This document shows, piece by piece, positions 15,235 through 22,496 of a stretch of DNA of 52,709 nucleotides. The stretch spans positions 1 to 52,709 of IMG/VR virus record IMGVR_UViG_3300047300_000727; one strand, 5' to 3'. This stretch comes from a virus. Numbering within the stretch: position 1 is the stretch's first letter; each line of letters begins with the position of its first letter. The translations under genes were made by a program, and so were the position numbers. The notes below the pieces were generated by a model. The model did no database searches and was not told where the DNA came from. It saw only the letters and a list, made by a program, of their open reading frames with translations.

Positions 15235-16077
15235 ATGAACTGCGAGTCGCAAGCAGCCACCTATCTTCGGTGGCTGACTTCACCATACGCGTCTGGTTAT
15301 CTCGAAATCAGGCGCATTGTCTTTGATGGTGGAAAATCTAAACAGGTCTTTCAGGATTACGTGGAACTACCGATGTCAGAATCTTCCATCGAATCCACAG
15401 CTCGAATGTGCGTTCATATGTCGGTCGAAGGAATGGACGTCTACGCCGGCGTGCTACCGCGCTCCGCACAAAGCGGACGCGCTGAATGCGTGAAGCAGTG
15501 CGCGACATTCTGGCTTGACATCGACCGTCTCGACAACATCGACATCGAGAAAATGCGCAAGCGATACGACATCATTGTGCGCAGCGGGAACGGATATCAC
15601 TGCTACCGTCGCGTGTCGCTTCACGACATTCCGGACCCGAAGCAAAGAACGCCACACAAGCAGTGGAAAGACCTGCTCAAGGCGTGGATGATGAGCGAAG
15701 ATTCCGGAGCGGATGTCGCGTGTGCGGAACCAGCTCGCGTTCTACGCGTGCCTGGGACTGTGAATCACAAGCGAGATCCGCTGGATGTCATCCTGTTGAA
15801 GTATCCGGAGCGAGCTTCGACACCAGCAACATCGAACGCCAGCCACCCGTTCGGTGAACGGTGGGTCACTTTGCTGAGCAAAGCAAGACTGAATCAACTG
15901 CCACTGCTCGACAGCAACGCATATCTGGGTCAGACCACAGCAGGTGGACAGCTGCTTGTGAATGACTTCAGCGGGGCTGTGTTAGACTGCGAAGACCACC
16001 GACGCATGGGTATGCGTAAACACAGCGCGGAGGTGGCAACACTCTTGATTGATTGGATTGGAAGGAATCATGGATGA
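15235..16077 (+). CDS. Archaeo-eukaryotic-type primase (Prim-Pol-like)
   Basis: 280 residues with a GGAGG site before the ATG. The three AEP motifs are in order: F-W-L-D-I-D near 92-97 (metal-binding D-x-D), S-G-N-G-Y-H near 117 (S/G-x-x-x-H) and R-V-L-R-V-P-G-T-V-N-H-K near 168 (basic motif III). Such enzymes make primers, and some also extend DNA. The gene overlaps the helicase start by eight bases; primase and helicase together would form the replisome core of block A. Confidence 0.8.
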   Translation: MNCESQAATYLRWLTSPYASGYLEIRRIVFDGGKSKQVFQDYVELPMSESSIESTARMCVHMSVEGMDVYAGVLPRSAQSGRAECVKQCATFWLDIDRLDNIDIEKMRKRYDIIVRSGNGYHCYRRVSLHDIPDPKQRTPHKQWKDLLKAWMMSEDSGADVACAEPARVLRVPGTVNHKRDPLDVILLKYPERASTPATSNASHPFGERWVTLLSKARLNQLPLLDSNAYLGQTTAGGQLLVNDFSGAVLDCEDHRRMGMRKHSAEVATLLIDWIGRNHG

Positions 16078-17401
16078 ACTTGAACCCCTTGACATAGGGG
16101 CACTATTTGAGGCGCTTAAAACAGGCGCTGCAGACAAAACGCAGTTATTCGATGCCATCGAAAAACTGGACAGCACATTCGGCGAGACGTTCCAGAAGGC
16201 GCCAGAAGGGCGAAGGAACGCCGAAATGGTGCGCGTGTGCGGATTACTCCGTCGGCACCGGATAAAGCTCGGAATGGCGCTATTCTTCGTTCACGCTTGG
16301 AACGACGGGTATTGTGTGCCACCACTTCCACGCCAGGAAGTGGATGACGCTGTGCGTCGATTCTGGGTGACATGGGCTGAAGGCGACATGCCACTCGACA
16401 CGCCGGGAAGAGACAGCGACCAGACCATCACCGAAGCGATGACATGGTCCGACATGGAGGAAGCAGCTGAGGCGCTCGGCTCCACGGACTGGCTGGTCGA
16501 GAACTTCATCCTGACGGGCGGTCTGCACTTCATCAGCGCACAACCGGGACACGGCAAGTCATGGATTTTGTATGACCTGATTCGTGCCACACTCACGGGC
16601 GAAAAGTGGCTGGGCGAGTTTCCGGTCGCACAGCAGAATGTCCTGCTGGTGGACGAAGAGATGGGCGTCGGCAACACGATCAAGCGCCTGAAGCGTCTCG
16701 CACTCACCGCAGGGAACACGGATGGATTCCGATATCTCGGACGAACGGACATGGACTTCGGGGACCCTGTACGCGTTCAGCAGCTGCTCGACCTGTGCAA
16801 GCGATACGAAACCAAACTGCTTTGCGTCGATTCCCTGGTGCGCGTTCACAAGTTCGATGAAAACTCGAACACCGACATGCGCCGGCTATACAAAGCGTTC
16901 AACCTGTTCATGGCTGAAGGCATCACGCTGGTGATTCTGCATCACGACAAAAAACCTTCGGGGCTGAATGGGCAGGCGCAGGACAGCATGCGTGGAGCGG
17001 GTGAGATTGGAGCAATGAACGATGCGAGCTTCAGTGTCACGAAGCAACCCGACGCCACATACAAAATGTTGCAGACAAAGACCAGACACATCGCGGATGA
17101 CGACAAGCTGGTCTGCTCCATCGAGATCGAGGACGATGGAGGCTTCACGACGGTCAAAACCATCGATGCGGCTCATCGGTCGGTCAAGCGTGAAAAAGCC
17201 CTAGAATCGGCGATTTTGGAGGCACTGGAGGCACAGCCGGATGGCTGGACGGTGAACGCTTTGGTAAAGCATCTGAAGCGCCGGAAGGATGATGTGTCGA
17301 ACACGCTCGAAGCGCTGAAGTCTGACGGTTTGGCGGACTATAAACACGGCAGCAGACAGTCACAGGTTTGGTACAAAGTCATTCCCGAAGGGCTGTTTTA
17401 A
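16070..17401 (+). CDS. RepA/AAA_25-type replicative helicase ATPase
   Basis: 443 residues from the ATG at 16070, which has a GGAAGGA site; an in-frame ATG at 16049 lacks one. An N-terminal helical part is followed by a RecA-like core: Walker A Q-P-G-H-G-K-S near residue 160, V-L-L-V-D-E-E-M near 195, Walker B L-L-C-V-D-S-L near 250, L-H-H-D-K-K and an M-R-G-A-G-E-I motif as in RepA/DnaB-like ATPases. The last ~60 residues look like a winged helix (W-T-V-N-A-L-V-K-H-L, D-G-L-A-D-Y). Probable role: ring helicase that also binds the origin. Confidence 0.85.
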   Translation: MDELEPLDIGALFEALKTGAADKTQLFDAIEKLDSTFGETFQKAPEGRRNAEMVRVCGLLRRHRIKLGMALFFVHAWNDGYCVPPLPRQEVDDAVRRFWVTWAEGDMPLDTPGRDSDQTITEAMTWSDMEEAAEALGSTDWLVENFILTGGLHFISAQPGHGKSWILYDLIRATLTGEKWLGEFPVAQQNVLLVDEEMGVGNTIKRLKRLALTAGNTDGFRYLGRTDMDFGDPVRVQQLLDLCKRYETKLLCVDSLVRVHKFDENSNTDMRRLYKAFNLFMAEGITLVILHHDKKPSGLNGQAQDSMRGAGEIGAMNDASFSVTKQPDATYKMLQTKTRHIADDDKLVCSIEIEDDGGFTTVKTIDAAHRSVKREKALESAILEALEAQPDGWTVNALVKHLKRRKDDVSNTLEALKSDGLADYKHGSRQSQVWYKVIPEGLF

Positions 17402-17626
17402 CTGGTTCCTGCGACTGGTTCCCGGACTGGTTCCCCTTAAGAATATAAATATTCGGAACCAGTCGAATATTCCCCCCTTTGGAAACCCCCCTGCACACTT
17501 GGAACCATTGTGAGCAGGGGGCAAGGTTAAGTACTTTTTATTGGCAAAACGGTTCCTTAGCCGTGACGGCGCTGGAGCGCCTACGGCTGGAACCGCATTG
17601 CCAATATCTCATGAAATATATTCACC
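17402..17626. other. Structured intergenic region, possible replication origin
   Basis: No gene. Three spaced direct repeats of (A/G)ACTGGTTCC (17400-17409, 17413-17422, 17425-17434) are followed by an A/T-rich stretch and an inverted copy GGAACCAGTC (17455-17464). Next is an 8-bp hairpin CCCCCTGC/GCAGGGGG (17487-17521). Last is a 66-base interrupted palindrome (17540-17605) with paired arms ATTGGCAA/TTGCCAAT, GGTTCC/GGAACC, AGCCGT/ACGGCT and GGCGC/GCGCC. Iteron-like repeats, an A/T-rich block and cruciforms right after primase and helicase fit an origin or a strong control region. Confidence 0.55.
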
Positions 17627-17653
17627 TTGACGGTTTGATGTTTCGTGTATAAT
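17627..17653 (+). promoter_or_regulatory. Sigma-70-type promoter before the SSB-like gene
   Basis: TTGACG (17627-17632), a 15-base spacer and a perfect TATAAT (17648-17653). The spacer is slightly short, which may mean regulated strength. It would start a transcript just before the SSB-like gene. Confidence 0.65.
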
Positions 17654-17657
17654 GGTG

Positions 17658-17683
17658 ATGGTGGTCACACATGGTGGTCACAC
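17658..17683 (+). promoter_or_regulatory. Tandem 13-bp operator candidate
   Basis: ATGGTGGTCACAC occurs twice in direct succession (17658-17670 and 17671-17683), directly after the -10 box, over the expected transcription start. This is the right place for a repressor or activator site, perhaps for one of the HTH proteins of this phage. The ATG inside the second copy also opens the SSB-like frame but has no ribosome site. Confidence 0.55.
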
Positions 17684-17703
17684 ATTCAAGTGAGGTTTTG
17701 TAT

Positions 17704-18279
17704 ATGAGTTTCTTCAAGAACACGACCACGTCCACTGGCAACGGTGGCGGGTCCGATGACTTCGTCGCACCTTCGGGTGTCTACAAGTGTAAGTTGATTG
17801 ATGTGCAGGTCACGCAGACAACGAAGTTCCAATCGACTGAAATGGTCGACCAATATCAGTGGGACTTCGAGACCGTTGAAGTCGGCAACAGCAAAGGACA
17901 GCCGTTCAAGTTTCGCAAGTGGACCGGAACTGTCTACGGTCCGGACAAAGCGAAGCTCACCATTCTGATGGATGGCATGCTCGGCAAGCGATACACCGCT
18001 GAAGAGTTCCAGGAACTGGACGATGCGATTCTGTTTGACGGCGAATACAACGTCGTCGTCAGCCAGTACACCAACAGTGCAGGGTATCCACGGAACACTG
18101 TCGATTCCGTCAAGCGCTTCGAAGCGGAGTCGCCTAAACTCCAGCCACTGCGCAAAGCACCAGCCGTCGTGAACAACGACGACATCGAAGATCCCTTCGG
18201 TGATGACATGCCAGCCGATGCAATCGCTGGCGTACCAGATGCACCAAAGCCGACACGGCGATTCGGTGCGAAGGCGTAG
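17704..18279 (+). CDS. Single-strand DNA-binding-like replication protein
   Basis: 191 residues from the ATG at 17704, which follows a GTGAGG site; the in-frame ATG at 17671 lies in the operator repeats. A glycine-rich start, a beta-rich core (G-V-Y-K-C-K-L-I-D-V-Q-V, F-K-F-R-K-W-T-G-T-V-Y) and an acidic, proline-containing tail (D-D-I-E-D-P-F-G-D-D) are typical of phage single-strand-binding or DUF669-type proteins. I see no decisive motif. It has its own strong promoter and terminator, fitting an abundant early protein. Confidence 0.55.
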   Translation: MSFFKNTTTSTGNGGGSDDFVAPSGVYKCKLIDVQVTQTTKFQSTEMVDQYQWDFETVEVGNSKGQPFKFRKWTGTVYGPDKAKLTILMDGMLGKRYTAEEFQELDDAILFDGEYNVVVSQYTNSAGYPRNTVDSVKRFEAESPKLQPLRKAPAVVNNDDIEDPFGDDMPADAIAGVPDAPKPTRRFGAKA

Positions 18280-18298
18280 CGTATAGGGCTACGATCAG

Positions 18299-18330
18299 GA
18301 CCCCGACAGGCGTACACTGTCGGGGTCTTT
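18299..18330 (+). terminator. Rho-independent terminator
   Basis: An 11-bp stem GACCCCGACAG/CTGTCGGGGTC with a 7-base loop followed by TTT, 20 bases after the SSB-like gene. It isolates that gene's transcript or lets part of it read on into the accessory genes. Confidence 0.8.
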
Positions 18331-18352
18331 GCACTACTGGAAGGAAAACAAT

Positions 18353-18601
18353 ATGGGACAAAGATTCAACGGTTTCACCGCGATGCAGCTGCTCAAAGAT
18401 GGACAGTACATCCGGCGTGTCATGTGGACAAAAGACTGCTATGTACACGCAGTGAACTTCGAAGGTGAGTACACCATTCATGCTGTCGGCACACCACGCT
18501 TTGAGATGGACATCGAGGTATTTTCGAACATGCTCATTGAACAGCTGCTCGAAGACGGCGATCAGTGGGAAACCTATGACGAACCGACGGAGACAGTCTG
18601 A
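18353..18601 (+). CDS. Tad2/DUF2829-like small protein 1
   Basis: 82 residues from the ATG at 18353 (GGAAGG site); a TTG further up inside the terminator is not the start. Pattern: F-T-A-M-Q-L-L-K-D-G-Q-Y-I-R-R-V-M-W near residues 7-24, then a beta-rich middle, then L-L-E-D-G-D-Q-W-E-T at the end. This follows the outline of DUF2829 (A-L-x-x-L-K-x-G-K-x-V-R-R-x-x-W ... D-L-x-A-x-D-W), a family that includes Thoeris anti-defence protein Tad2, which traps a cyclic ADP-ribose signal. Family assignment is by pattern, so anti-defence function is inference. Next gene overlaps (TGATG). Confidence 0.5.
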   Translation: MGQRFNGFTAMQLLKDGQYIRRVMWTKDCYVHAVNFEGEYTIHAVGTPRFEMDIEVFSNMLIEQLLEDGDQWETYDEPTETV

Positions 18602-19047
18602 TGCGCGAACGCCGGTGTTACAACGATGCGGAAAAGACCGACATCGTTATCAAGACGAAGGCGCTGATGGATGCTGGTGTGGCGAAGAGCTTCGCACCAC
18701 TTCGCGTCGCTGGAGTTTCATGGTCGCGCATTGAAAACTGGTGCTTGCAAACCGAAGAGCGCTGGTCTGTCATGTATCCCGACATTCAGTTTCCGCATCA
18801 CGTTCGTGGTGAATCCGGACGACACAAAGACCGCAGCGACCTGTTGTCCTGGGAACAGGCAGTGCGCTTGATGCGTGAAGGCTTCACCATCCGCCCGGAG
18901 GAATCGATGCTCTATCGATACACCATCGAGAATGGCGAGCTGGTGGAATGGCGTCGGCACTTAGGGACATTCAAGTGGCACAAAGCGGATGAAGTAACGC
19001 TGAACCGACGCACTTACAGAGATTGGAAATACGAGGTGGTGGAATGA
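18601..19047 (+). CDS. Two-part protein with Tad2/DUF2829-like C-terminal half
   Basis: 148 residues. The N-terminal ~75 residues are unrecognised (charged, with S-W-S-R-I-E-N-W). The C-terminal half starts with L-S-W-E-Q-A-V-R-L-M-R-E-G-F-T-I-R and ends D-W-K-Y-E-V-V-E, the same frame of conserved positions as its two neighbours, which end Q-W-E-T and D-W-E-I-V-E. It may be a fusion of a small binding domain to an unknown N-terminal module. Coupled by overlaps on both sides. Confidence 0.5.
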   Translation: MRERRCYNDAEKTDIVIKTKALMDAGVAKSFAPLRVAGVSWSRIENWCLQTEERWSVMYPDIQFPHHVRGESGRHKDRSDLLSWEQAVRLMREGFTIRPEESMLYRYTIENGELVEWRRHLGTFKWHKADEVTLNRRTYRDWKYEVVE

Positions 19048-19277
19048 GGGGCATTGAGGCATTCATCGCATTGCAACAACGAAAAAATGTACGACGTGCA
19101 AGTTGGCACAAAGATGAGATGGTGAAGTTCACACCATTGAATGATGATCAATGGGTGATGGAAGTTGTCGTGCAAAACGAAGACCGTGTGCGCAACCTTT
19201 ATCTACAACAGAATGCGTTTCGTGATTTGTTACGCGATTTGCTGGAAGAGCATCAGGATTGGGAGATAGTTGAATGA
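19044..19277 (+). CDS. Tad2/DUF2829-like small protein 3
   Basis: 77 residues from the ATG at 19044 (ATGA overlap with the upstream stop, GAGGTGG site). It shows I-E-A-F-I-A-L-Q-Q-R-K-N-V-R-R-A-S-W near the start, a beta-rich middle, and L-L-E-E-H-Q-D-W-E-I-V-E at the end, a good match to the DUF2829 outline. Third such gene in a row in one coupled transcript. Role as anti-defence sponge is possible but unproven. Confidence 0.5.
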   Translation: MRGIEAFIALQQRKNVRRASWHKDEMVKFTPLNDDQWVMEVVVQNEDRVRNLYLQQNAFRDLLRDLLEEHQDWEIVE

Positions 19278-19654
19278 CGACATTCCCTGGAATATTGGTA
19301 GGACACTGGATTGGTGATTTTCTACATCAGTCGCGTGAAGTCGCTGAGAATAAGAGCAAGTCGAATGTGGTGCTCGCAAGGCACGTTTTAGGCTACTCGT
19401 GGGTGTTCATCAGCTTCGCATTCTTGGATGTCTGTATATTCAACGACAGCAGCTTCACGGGCATTCAGTGGGTGCAGTTCATAACGACGAACGCACTGCT
19501 GCACTTCGTGACGGACTACTTCACCAGCCGGATGACAACGAAGGCATATCAAGCCGGAGACATGAAGCGATTCTGGAACATCATCGGTGCAGATCAGTGC
19601 ATTCACGCAGTGTGCTTGTATCTGACTTACCGCTCACTCGGAGGTATGGCATGA
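19274..19654 (+). CDS. DUF3307-like integral membrane protein
   Basis: 126 residues with three to four hydrophobic helices. DUF3307 landmarks: G-H-W-I-G-D-F-L-H-Q-S near residue 9, L-A-R-H-V-L-G-Y, L-L-H-F-V-T-D-Y near 80 and G-A-D-Q-C-I-H near 105. The conserved His/Asp residues in membrane helices suggest an enzyme or a metal site, but no function is established. Start overlaps the previous stop by four bases. Confidence 0.7.
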   Translation: MTTFPGILVGHWIGDFLHQSREVAENKSKSNVVLARHVLGYSWVFISFAFLDVCIFNDSSFTGIQWVQFITTNALLHFVTDYFTSRMTTKAYQAGDMKRFWNIIGADQCIHAVCLYLTYRSLGGMA

Positions 19655-20112
19655 CGAAGGAACAGTTTTGGTATGAGTTTCCACGCAACATGGACAGATG
19701 GAGAAACAACGAAGTGGCTGTCATCGATGGACGGTATGAAACTCACCTGTCGATGATTCCGTTTGAAGTGAATCCGGATGCAATGGGGATGGTGTTTAAT
19801 GTGAAGCTTCCTGGCTATGACATCATGCGATTGATTTCTCAATACTGCCTAAACAGGGAAAATCCAGACAACGTGATGATGCAGTTGTGGAATATGTCGA
19901 ATGACCTTTTCGACACAATCCGCCGATACAAGACTGAAGTCGATGAAGGTGTTACACAAAGTCAAAATCGATTCAAAACGCTTGATGAATATCTTCAATC
20001 TAACGAATACAAGACTGACATCGAGCAAAAAGCATCATGGATGAATTGCTTTTACGAGACATCGATGAATTCTGCATACAAAGCATTTGAAGCATTCGAG
20101 GCACAGCAATGA
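19651..20112 (+). CDS. Unknown phage protein, 153 residues
   Basis: Starts at the ATG at 19651 with a perfect GGAGGT site and an ATGA overlap. Not recognised. Soluble and mixed helical, with charged C-terminal helices (Y-K-A-F-E-A-F-E). Several aromatic residues near the start (F-W-Y-E-F-P-R-N). It belongs to the chain of overlapping accessory genes 18353-22105. More A/T-rich than the structural genes of this block. Confidence 0.65.
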   Translation: MTKEQFWYEFPRNMDRWRNNEVAVIDGRYETHLSMIPFEVNPDAMGMVFNVKLPGYDIMRLISQYCLNRENPDNVMMQLWNMSNDLFDTIRRYKTEVDEGVTQSQNRFKTLDEYLQSNEYKTDIEQKASWMNCFYETSMNSAYKAFEAFEAQQ

Positions 20113-20369
20113 AACCTGAAGACATGCTGGCGAAGACAGTCGACATCGCACCGAAGACTAATCAAGTCACACCAGTGACGTTGGCAGATTTCCGAAATCA
20201 CATCGCGAAGCTGCCGGTTTACAGTGAAGAGAAAATCACGATGCATGTTGACCGCGCACAGGCGCTGGTCGACCTGATCCGAGCAATGGAACCGCCATAC
20301 AACGAACCAGAGTGGTGTGACCGGGTTCAGGCGATTATCGACGAAAAGAAACGAGCATTTAATCAATGA
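20109..20369 (+). CDS. Unknown small phage protein, 86 residues
   Basis: ATGA overlap at both ends. Predominantly helical, soluble, with no cysteine pairs except one Cys. Residues M-H-V-D-R-A-Q-A-L-V-D-L-I-R-A form an amphipathic helix. No family recognised. Confidence 0.6.
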   Translation: MKPEDMLAKTVDIAPKTNQVTPVTLADFRNHIAKLPVYSEEKITMHVDRAQALVDLIRAMEPPYNEPEWCDRVQAIIDEKKRAFNQ

Positions 20370-20698
20370 AAATGATTATCTGTCCGGACATGTACGCTGG
20401 ACGATGGGACTGGGACAGCTTCGAATCGGTGATGATGCGGACACTCATGACATACGACGTCACAAATGTTCAAACGAACCATTCTGGTGTCATGGAAGTG
20501 TGCAATCGTTTAGGTATCCCTACGAAGCTTCAAAGTGGCATTGTGGACATGGCAGTCGTGACGTTCACGAAGCGTCAACGGTTTCCATTTTGGAAAGAGT
20601 TCTGGTTCATGATTGGAGTGACTTTCATTGCAACGTCGGTCCGCATTGATCCACGCTTCAAGCACTACACAGAATCACCAAAGGTGTCCAATGATTGA
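20366..20698 (+). CDS. Unknown phage protein, 110 residues
   Basis: Begins at an ATGA overlap. The start M-I-I-C-P-D-M-Y-A-G-R-W-D-W-D-S-F resembles a beta-strand plus loop of a small alpha/beta fold. One hydrophobic stretch (F-W-F-M-I-G-V-T-F-I-A-T) may be buried or a membrane segment. No family recognised. Overlaps the next gene by eight bases. Confidence 0.6.
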   Translation: MKMIICPDMYAGRWDWDSFESVMMRTLMTYDVTNVQTNHSGVMEVCNRLGIPTKLQSGIVDMAVVTFTKRQRFPFWKEFWFMIGVTFIATSVRIDPRFKHYTESPKVSND

Positions 20699-21047
20699 TG
20701 GTTCTAAAGCGCCTCAAAGTTACGTCGCGAAGGCTGAAGGAACTGGATGGGACCTGCTTCATGCGGTGCGTGAAATCATCTGGACAACGACGAATGGGTA
20801 TCAGTGCGCCGGCATGCACGCATCGCACAAAACGATGTATGACCTAACGATGGAAACCACACCGACGGCTGTTGACCACGTCAATCAACAGCTCGTGAAA
20901 GGTGAATGTCATCTGTATGGATTCAATGTGACACTCACGCACATTCTGCCCGACAACGTCATCGAGGTATTCATGGAACTGCCTAATCAGCGTACGGTGA
21001 TTGCAACAGATGAACCTTCGGTTCAGTGGGAGATTGAAGATGAATGA
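20691..21047 (+). CDS. Unknown phage protein, 118 residues
   Basis: Start chosen at the ATG at 20691, inside the end of the previous gene and after AAGGTG; the frame is open further up but only inside that gene. Soluble, with mixed helix and strand; contains W-D-L-L-H-A-V-R-E-I and an acidic end (W-E-I-E-D-E). No family recognised. Overlaps the next gene by eight bases. Confidence 0.6.
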   Translation: MIDGSKAPQSYVAKAEGTGWDLLHAVREIIWTTTNGYQCAGMHASHKTMYDLTMETTPTAVDHVNQQLVKGECHLYGFNVTLTHILPDNVIEVFMELPNQRTVIATDEPSVQWEIEDE

Positions 21048-21465
21048 CCTGCTGGTGCTTGAGATGGAACAGCTGTTCGCAAAGCACTTCCGGGACCCTG
21101 ACTGTTACGAGAGTACAACAGTGCAGCTGAAGTCTCAACCACTTCTATATGCAACCTTTGGCAACCTTTGGAGGCATTCAGCCGAAGCCAAAAACAAACC
21201 ACAGGGGCGATACTTCACTTTGTGGGGACATTGTATGGACAACACGGTGGCATCCAGCGATGCGTGGTACATCGACCATCGAATCGCTGACTATAAGGCG
21301 CACGCGACGCTTCATGTCCTGGAAGCAGAACGCATCCGGAACTTCGAGTCGGACGTGGTCACACGCGCAGTGAAGCGTGGTGGTTTGGTATTGAAGGCGC
21401 GAACGCTCACTCCGGTGAACGCTCCGACTGAGCTTTCACAGCTGTCACTGCTTGACGGGAGATAA
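21040..21465 (+). CDS. Unknown phage protein, 141 residues
   Basis: Starts at the ATG at 21040 (overlap with the previous stop). The start N-D-L-L-V-L-E-M-E-Q-L-F-A-K-H-F is helical; a G-R-Y-F-T-L-W-G-H motif and several H/D residues follow (Y-I-D-H-R). Helical C-terminal half with a basic region (V-T-R-A-V-K-R). No family recognised. Confidence 0.6.
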   Translation: MNDLLVLEMEQLFAKHFRDPDCYESTTVQLKSQPLLYATFGNLWRHSAEAKNKPQGRYFTLWGHCMDNTVASSDAWYIDHRIADYKAHATLHVLEAERIRNFESDVVTRAVKRGGLVLKARTLTPVNAPTELSQLSLLDGR

Positions 21466-21467
21466 TG

Positions 21468-21617
21468 ATGGACATTCGAAAATGGTGGACCAGCGTGCAG
21501 ATCAGTGCGCTTTGGTCTGCGATACTACTGCAGAGCAGACTCGCTGTCGGTTTGTATGCACGGTTGTTCCGGATTCAGCCGGAGCCAGTTCGATGGGAAG
21601 ATGGCTATGACATTTGA
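21468..21617 (+). CDS. Short amphipathic protein, 49 residues
   Basis: ATG at 21468 with GGGAG six bases upstream; an adjacent ATG at 21465 overlaps the previous stop. The N-terminal half (K-W-W-T-S-V-Q-I-S-A-L-W-S-A-I-L-L) is a strongly amphipathic or membrane-touching helix, the second half is basic then acidic. It fills the gap between coupled genes, which supports translation. Function unknown. Confidence 0.5.
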   Translation: MDIRKWWTSVQISALWSAILLQSRLAVGLYARLFRIQPEPVRWEDGYDI

Positions 21618-21777
21618 AGTGCTTCGGATGTTGATTCTGCTGCCGCTCTACTTGTCGGGTGTACTGCTCGCATGGGCGTTCCTGTGCGTCGTGTCGTTCC
21701 TGATTCTCGGCGGTGCCGGGTGGGTTCAGGAAGAATGGCGGGAATACCGGAATGAGCATAAACCAGAAAAACCTTAA
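21601..21777 (+). CDS. Small membrane protein, 58 residues
   Basis: Start placed at the ATG at 21601, just inside the previous small gene and after GGGAAG; upstream in-frame ATGs lie in that gene. A long hydrophobic stretch (residues ~7-38) makes one long or two short transmembrane helices, followed by a charged tail (E-E-W-R-E-Y-R-N-E-H-K). Could be a holin-like or accessory membrane protein; position before the HNH gene does not favour either. Confidence 0.55.
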   Translation: MAMTFEVLRMLILLPLYLSGVLLAWAFLCVVSFLILGGAGWVQEEWREYRNEHKPEKP

Positions 21778-22105
21778 GGGCTGGGAGCACTGCTCGCTGG
21801 CAGTTCCGTGGAATGAGTGCTGGGTTCGCTTGATGGAATCCAGTACCGCTCCGGATGACATCGCAAAGTGTCGTTTTTATTATCGGGTGCGATACATGCA
21901 GTCGAAGCGCTGGAAGCAACTTCGCCTGGAGAAACTGACCGAAGCGTGCAACCAGTGTGAGCTGTGCGGAACCACGCCGGACAAACACAAGCTCGATGTT
22001 CACCACCTGACATATCAACGGTTAGGTGGTGAACTGCTGACTGATCTGCAGGTGTTGTGCTACCAGTGCCACGGAAAAGCACACTACAGACCGAACAAGG
22101 CATAA
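21752..22105 (+). CDS. HNH endonuclease next to terminase
   Basis: 117 residues from the ATG at 21752. HNH core: C-E-L-C-G near residue 71, L-D-V-H-H-L-T-Y near 85, L-T-D-L-Q-V-L-C-Y-Q-C-H near 100; the two C-x-x-C pairs hold structural zinc and the His-His/Asn/His set is catalytic. HNH proteins placed directly before terminase genes (HK97, phi SLT) help genome cutting during packaging, so that role fits well here. Confidence 0.85.
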   Translation: MSINQKNLKGWEHCSLAVPWNECWVRLMESSTAPDDIAKCRFYYRVRYMQSKRWKQLRLEKLTEACNQCELCGTTPDKHKLDVHHLTYQRLGGELLTDLQVLCYQCHGKAHYRPNKA

Positions 22106-22114
22106 TGAACCACT

Positions 22115-22495
22115 ATGCCATTACGAGTCGCACCTGAAGTTGAAGCGCAGATTCAAGCTGCCATCATCGCCGGAGCCAAACAGGCTGACCTTGCACGGCA
22201 GTTCGGAATGCCACGCTCCACCATCACTCGCATCCGGATGAGGATGAATGAGGAGCAGGTTGTCAATGGTGCTGCGAAGCGCATCATCGAAGCCAGCACG
22301 AACCTTGACGAACGCATGGCGGAACTGCTTGCAGAGAATCTGTCGGCGCTCATCGGAATCGCAAAGACAACGCAAGATGAAGTTTACAGAAAGTCCCAAA
22401 ACGCTGCGGCTCTCGCCACTCTGTACCGGGAAATTGCAACTACAACGCTACAGATTCTCACCGCCGCTGCCGAAGCAAACGAACCAGCAGAGTGA
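22115..22495 (+). CDS. terS: Terminase small subunit
   Basis: 126 residues. An N-terminal helix-turn-helix (A-D-L-A-R-Q-F-G-M-P-R-S-T-I-T-R near residues 24-39) is followed by a long helical part for oligomerisation, the normal design of small terminase subunits, which recognise the phage DNA for packaging. The gene sits between HNH and large subunit. Its stop TGA is two bases before the GTG of the large subunit. Confidence 0.75.
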   Translation: MPLRVAPEVEAQIQAAIIAGAKQADLARQFGMPRSTITRIRMRMNEEQVVNGAAKRIIEASTNLDERMAELLAENLSALIGIAKTTQDEVYRKSQNAAALATLYREIATTTLQILTAAAEANEPAE

Positions 22496-22496
22496 T

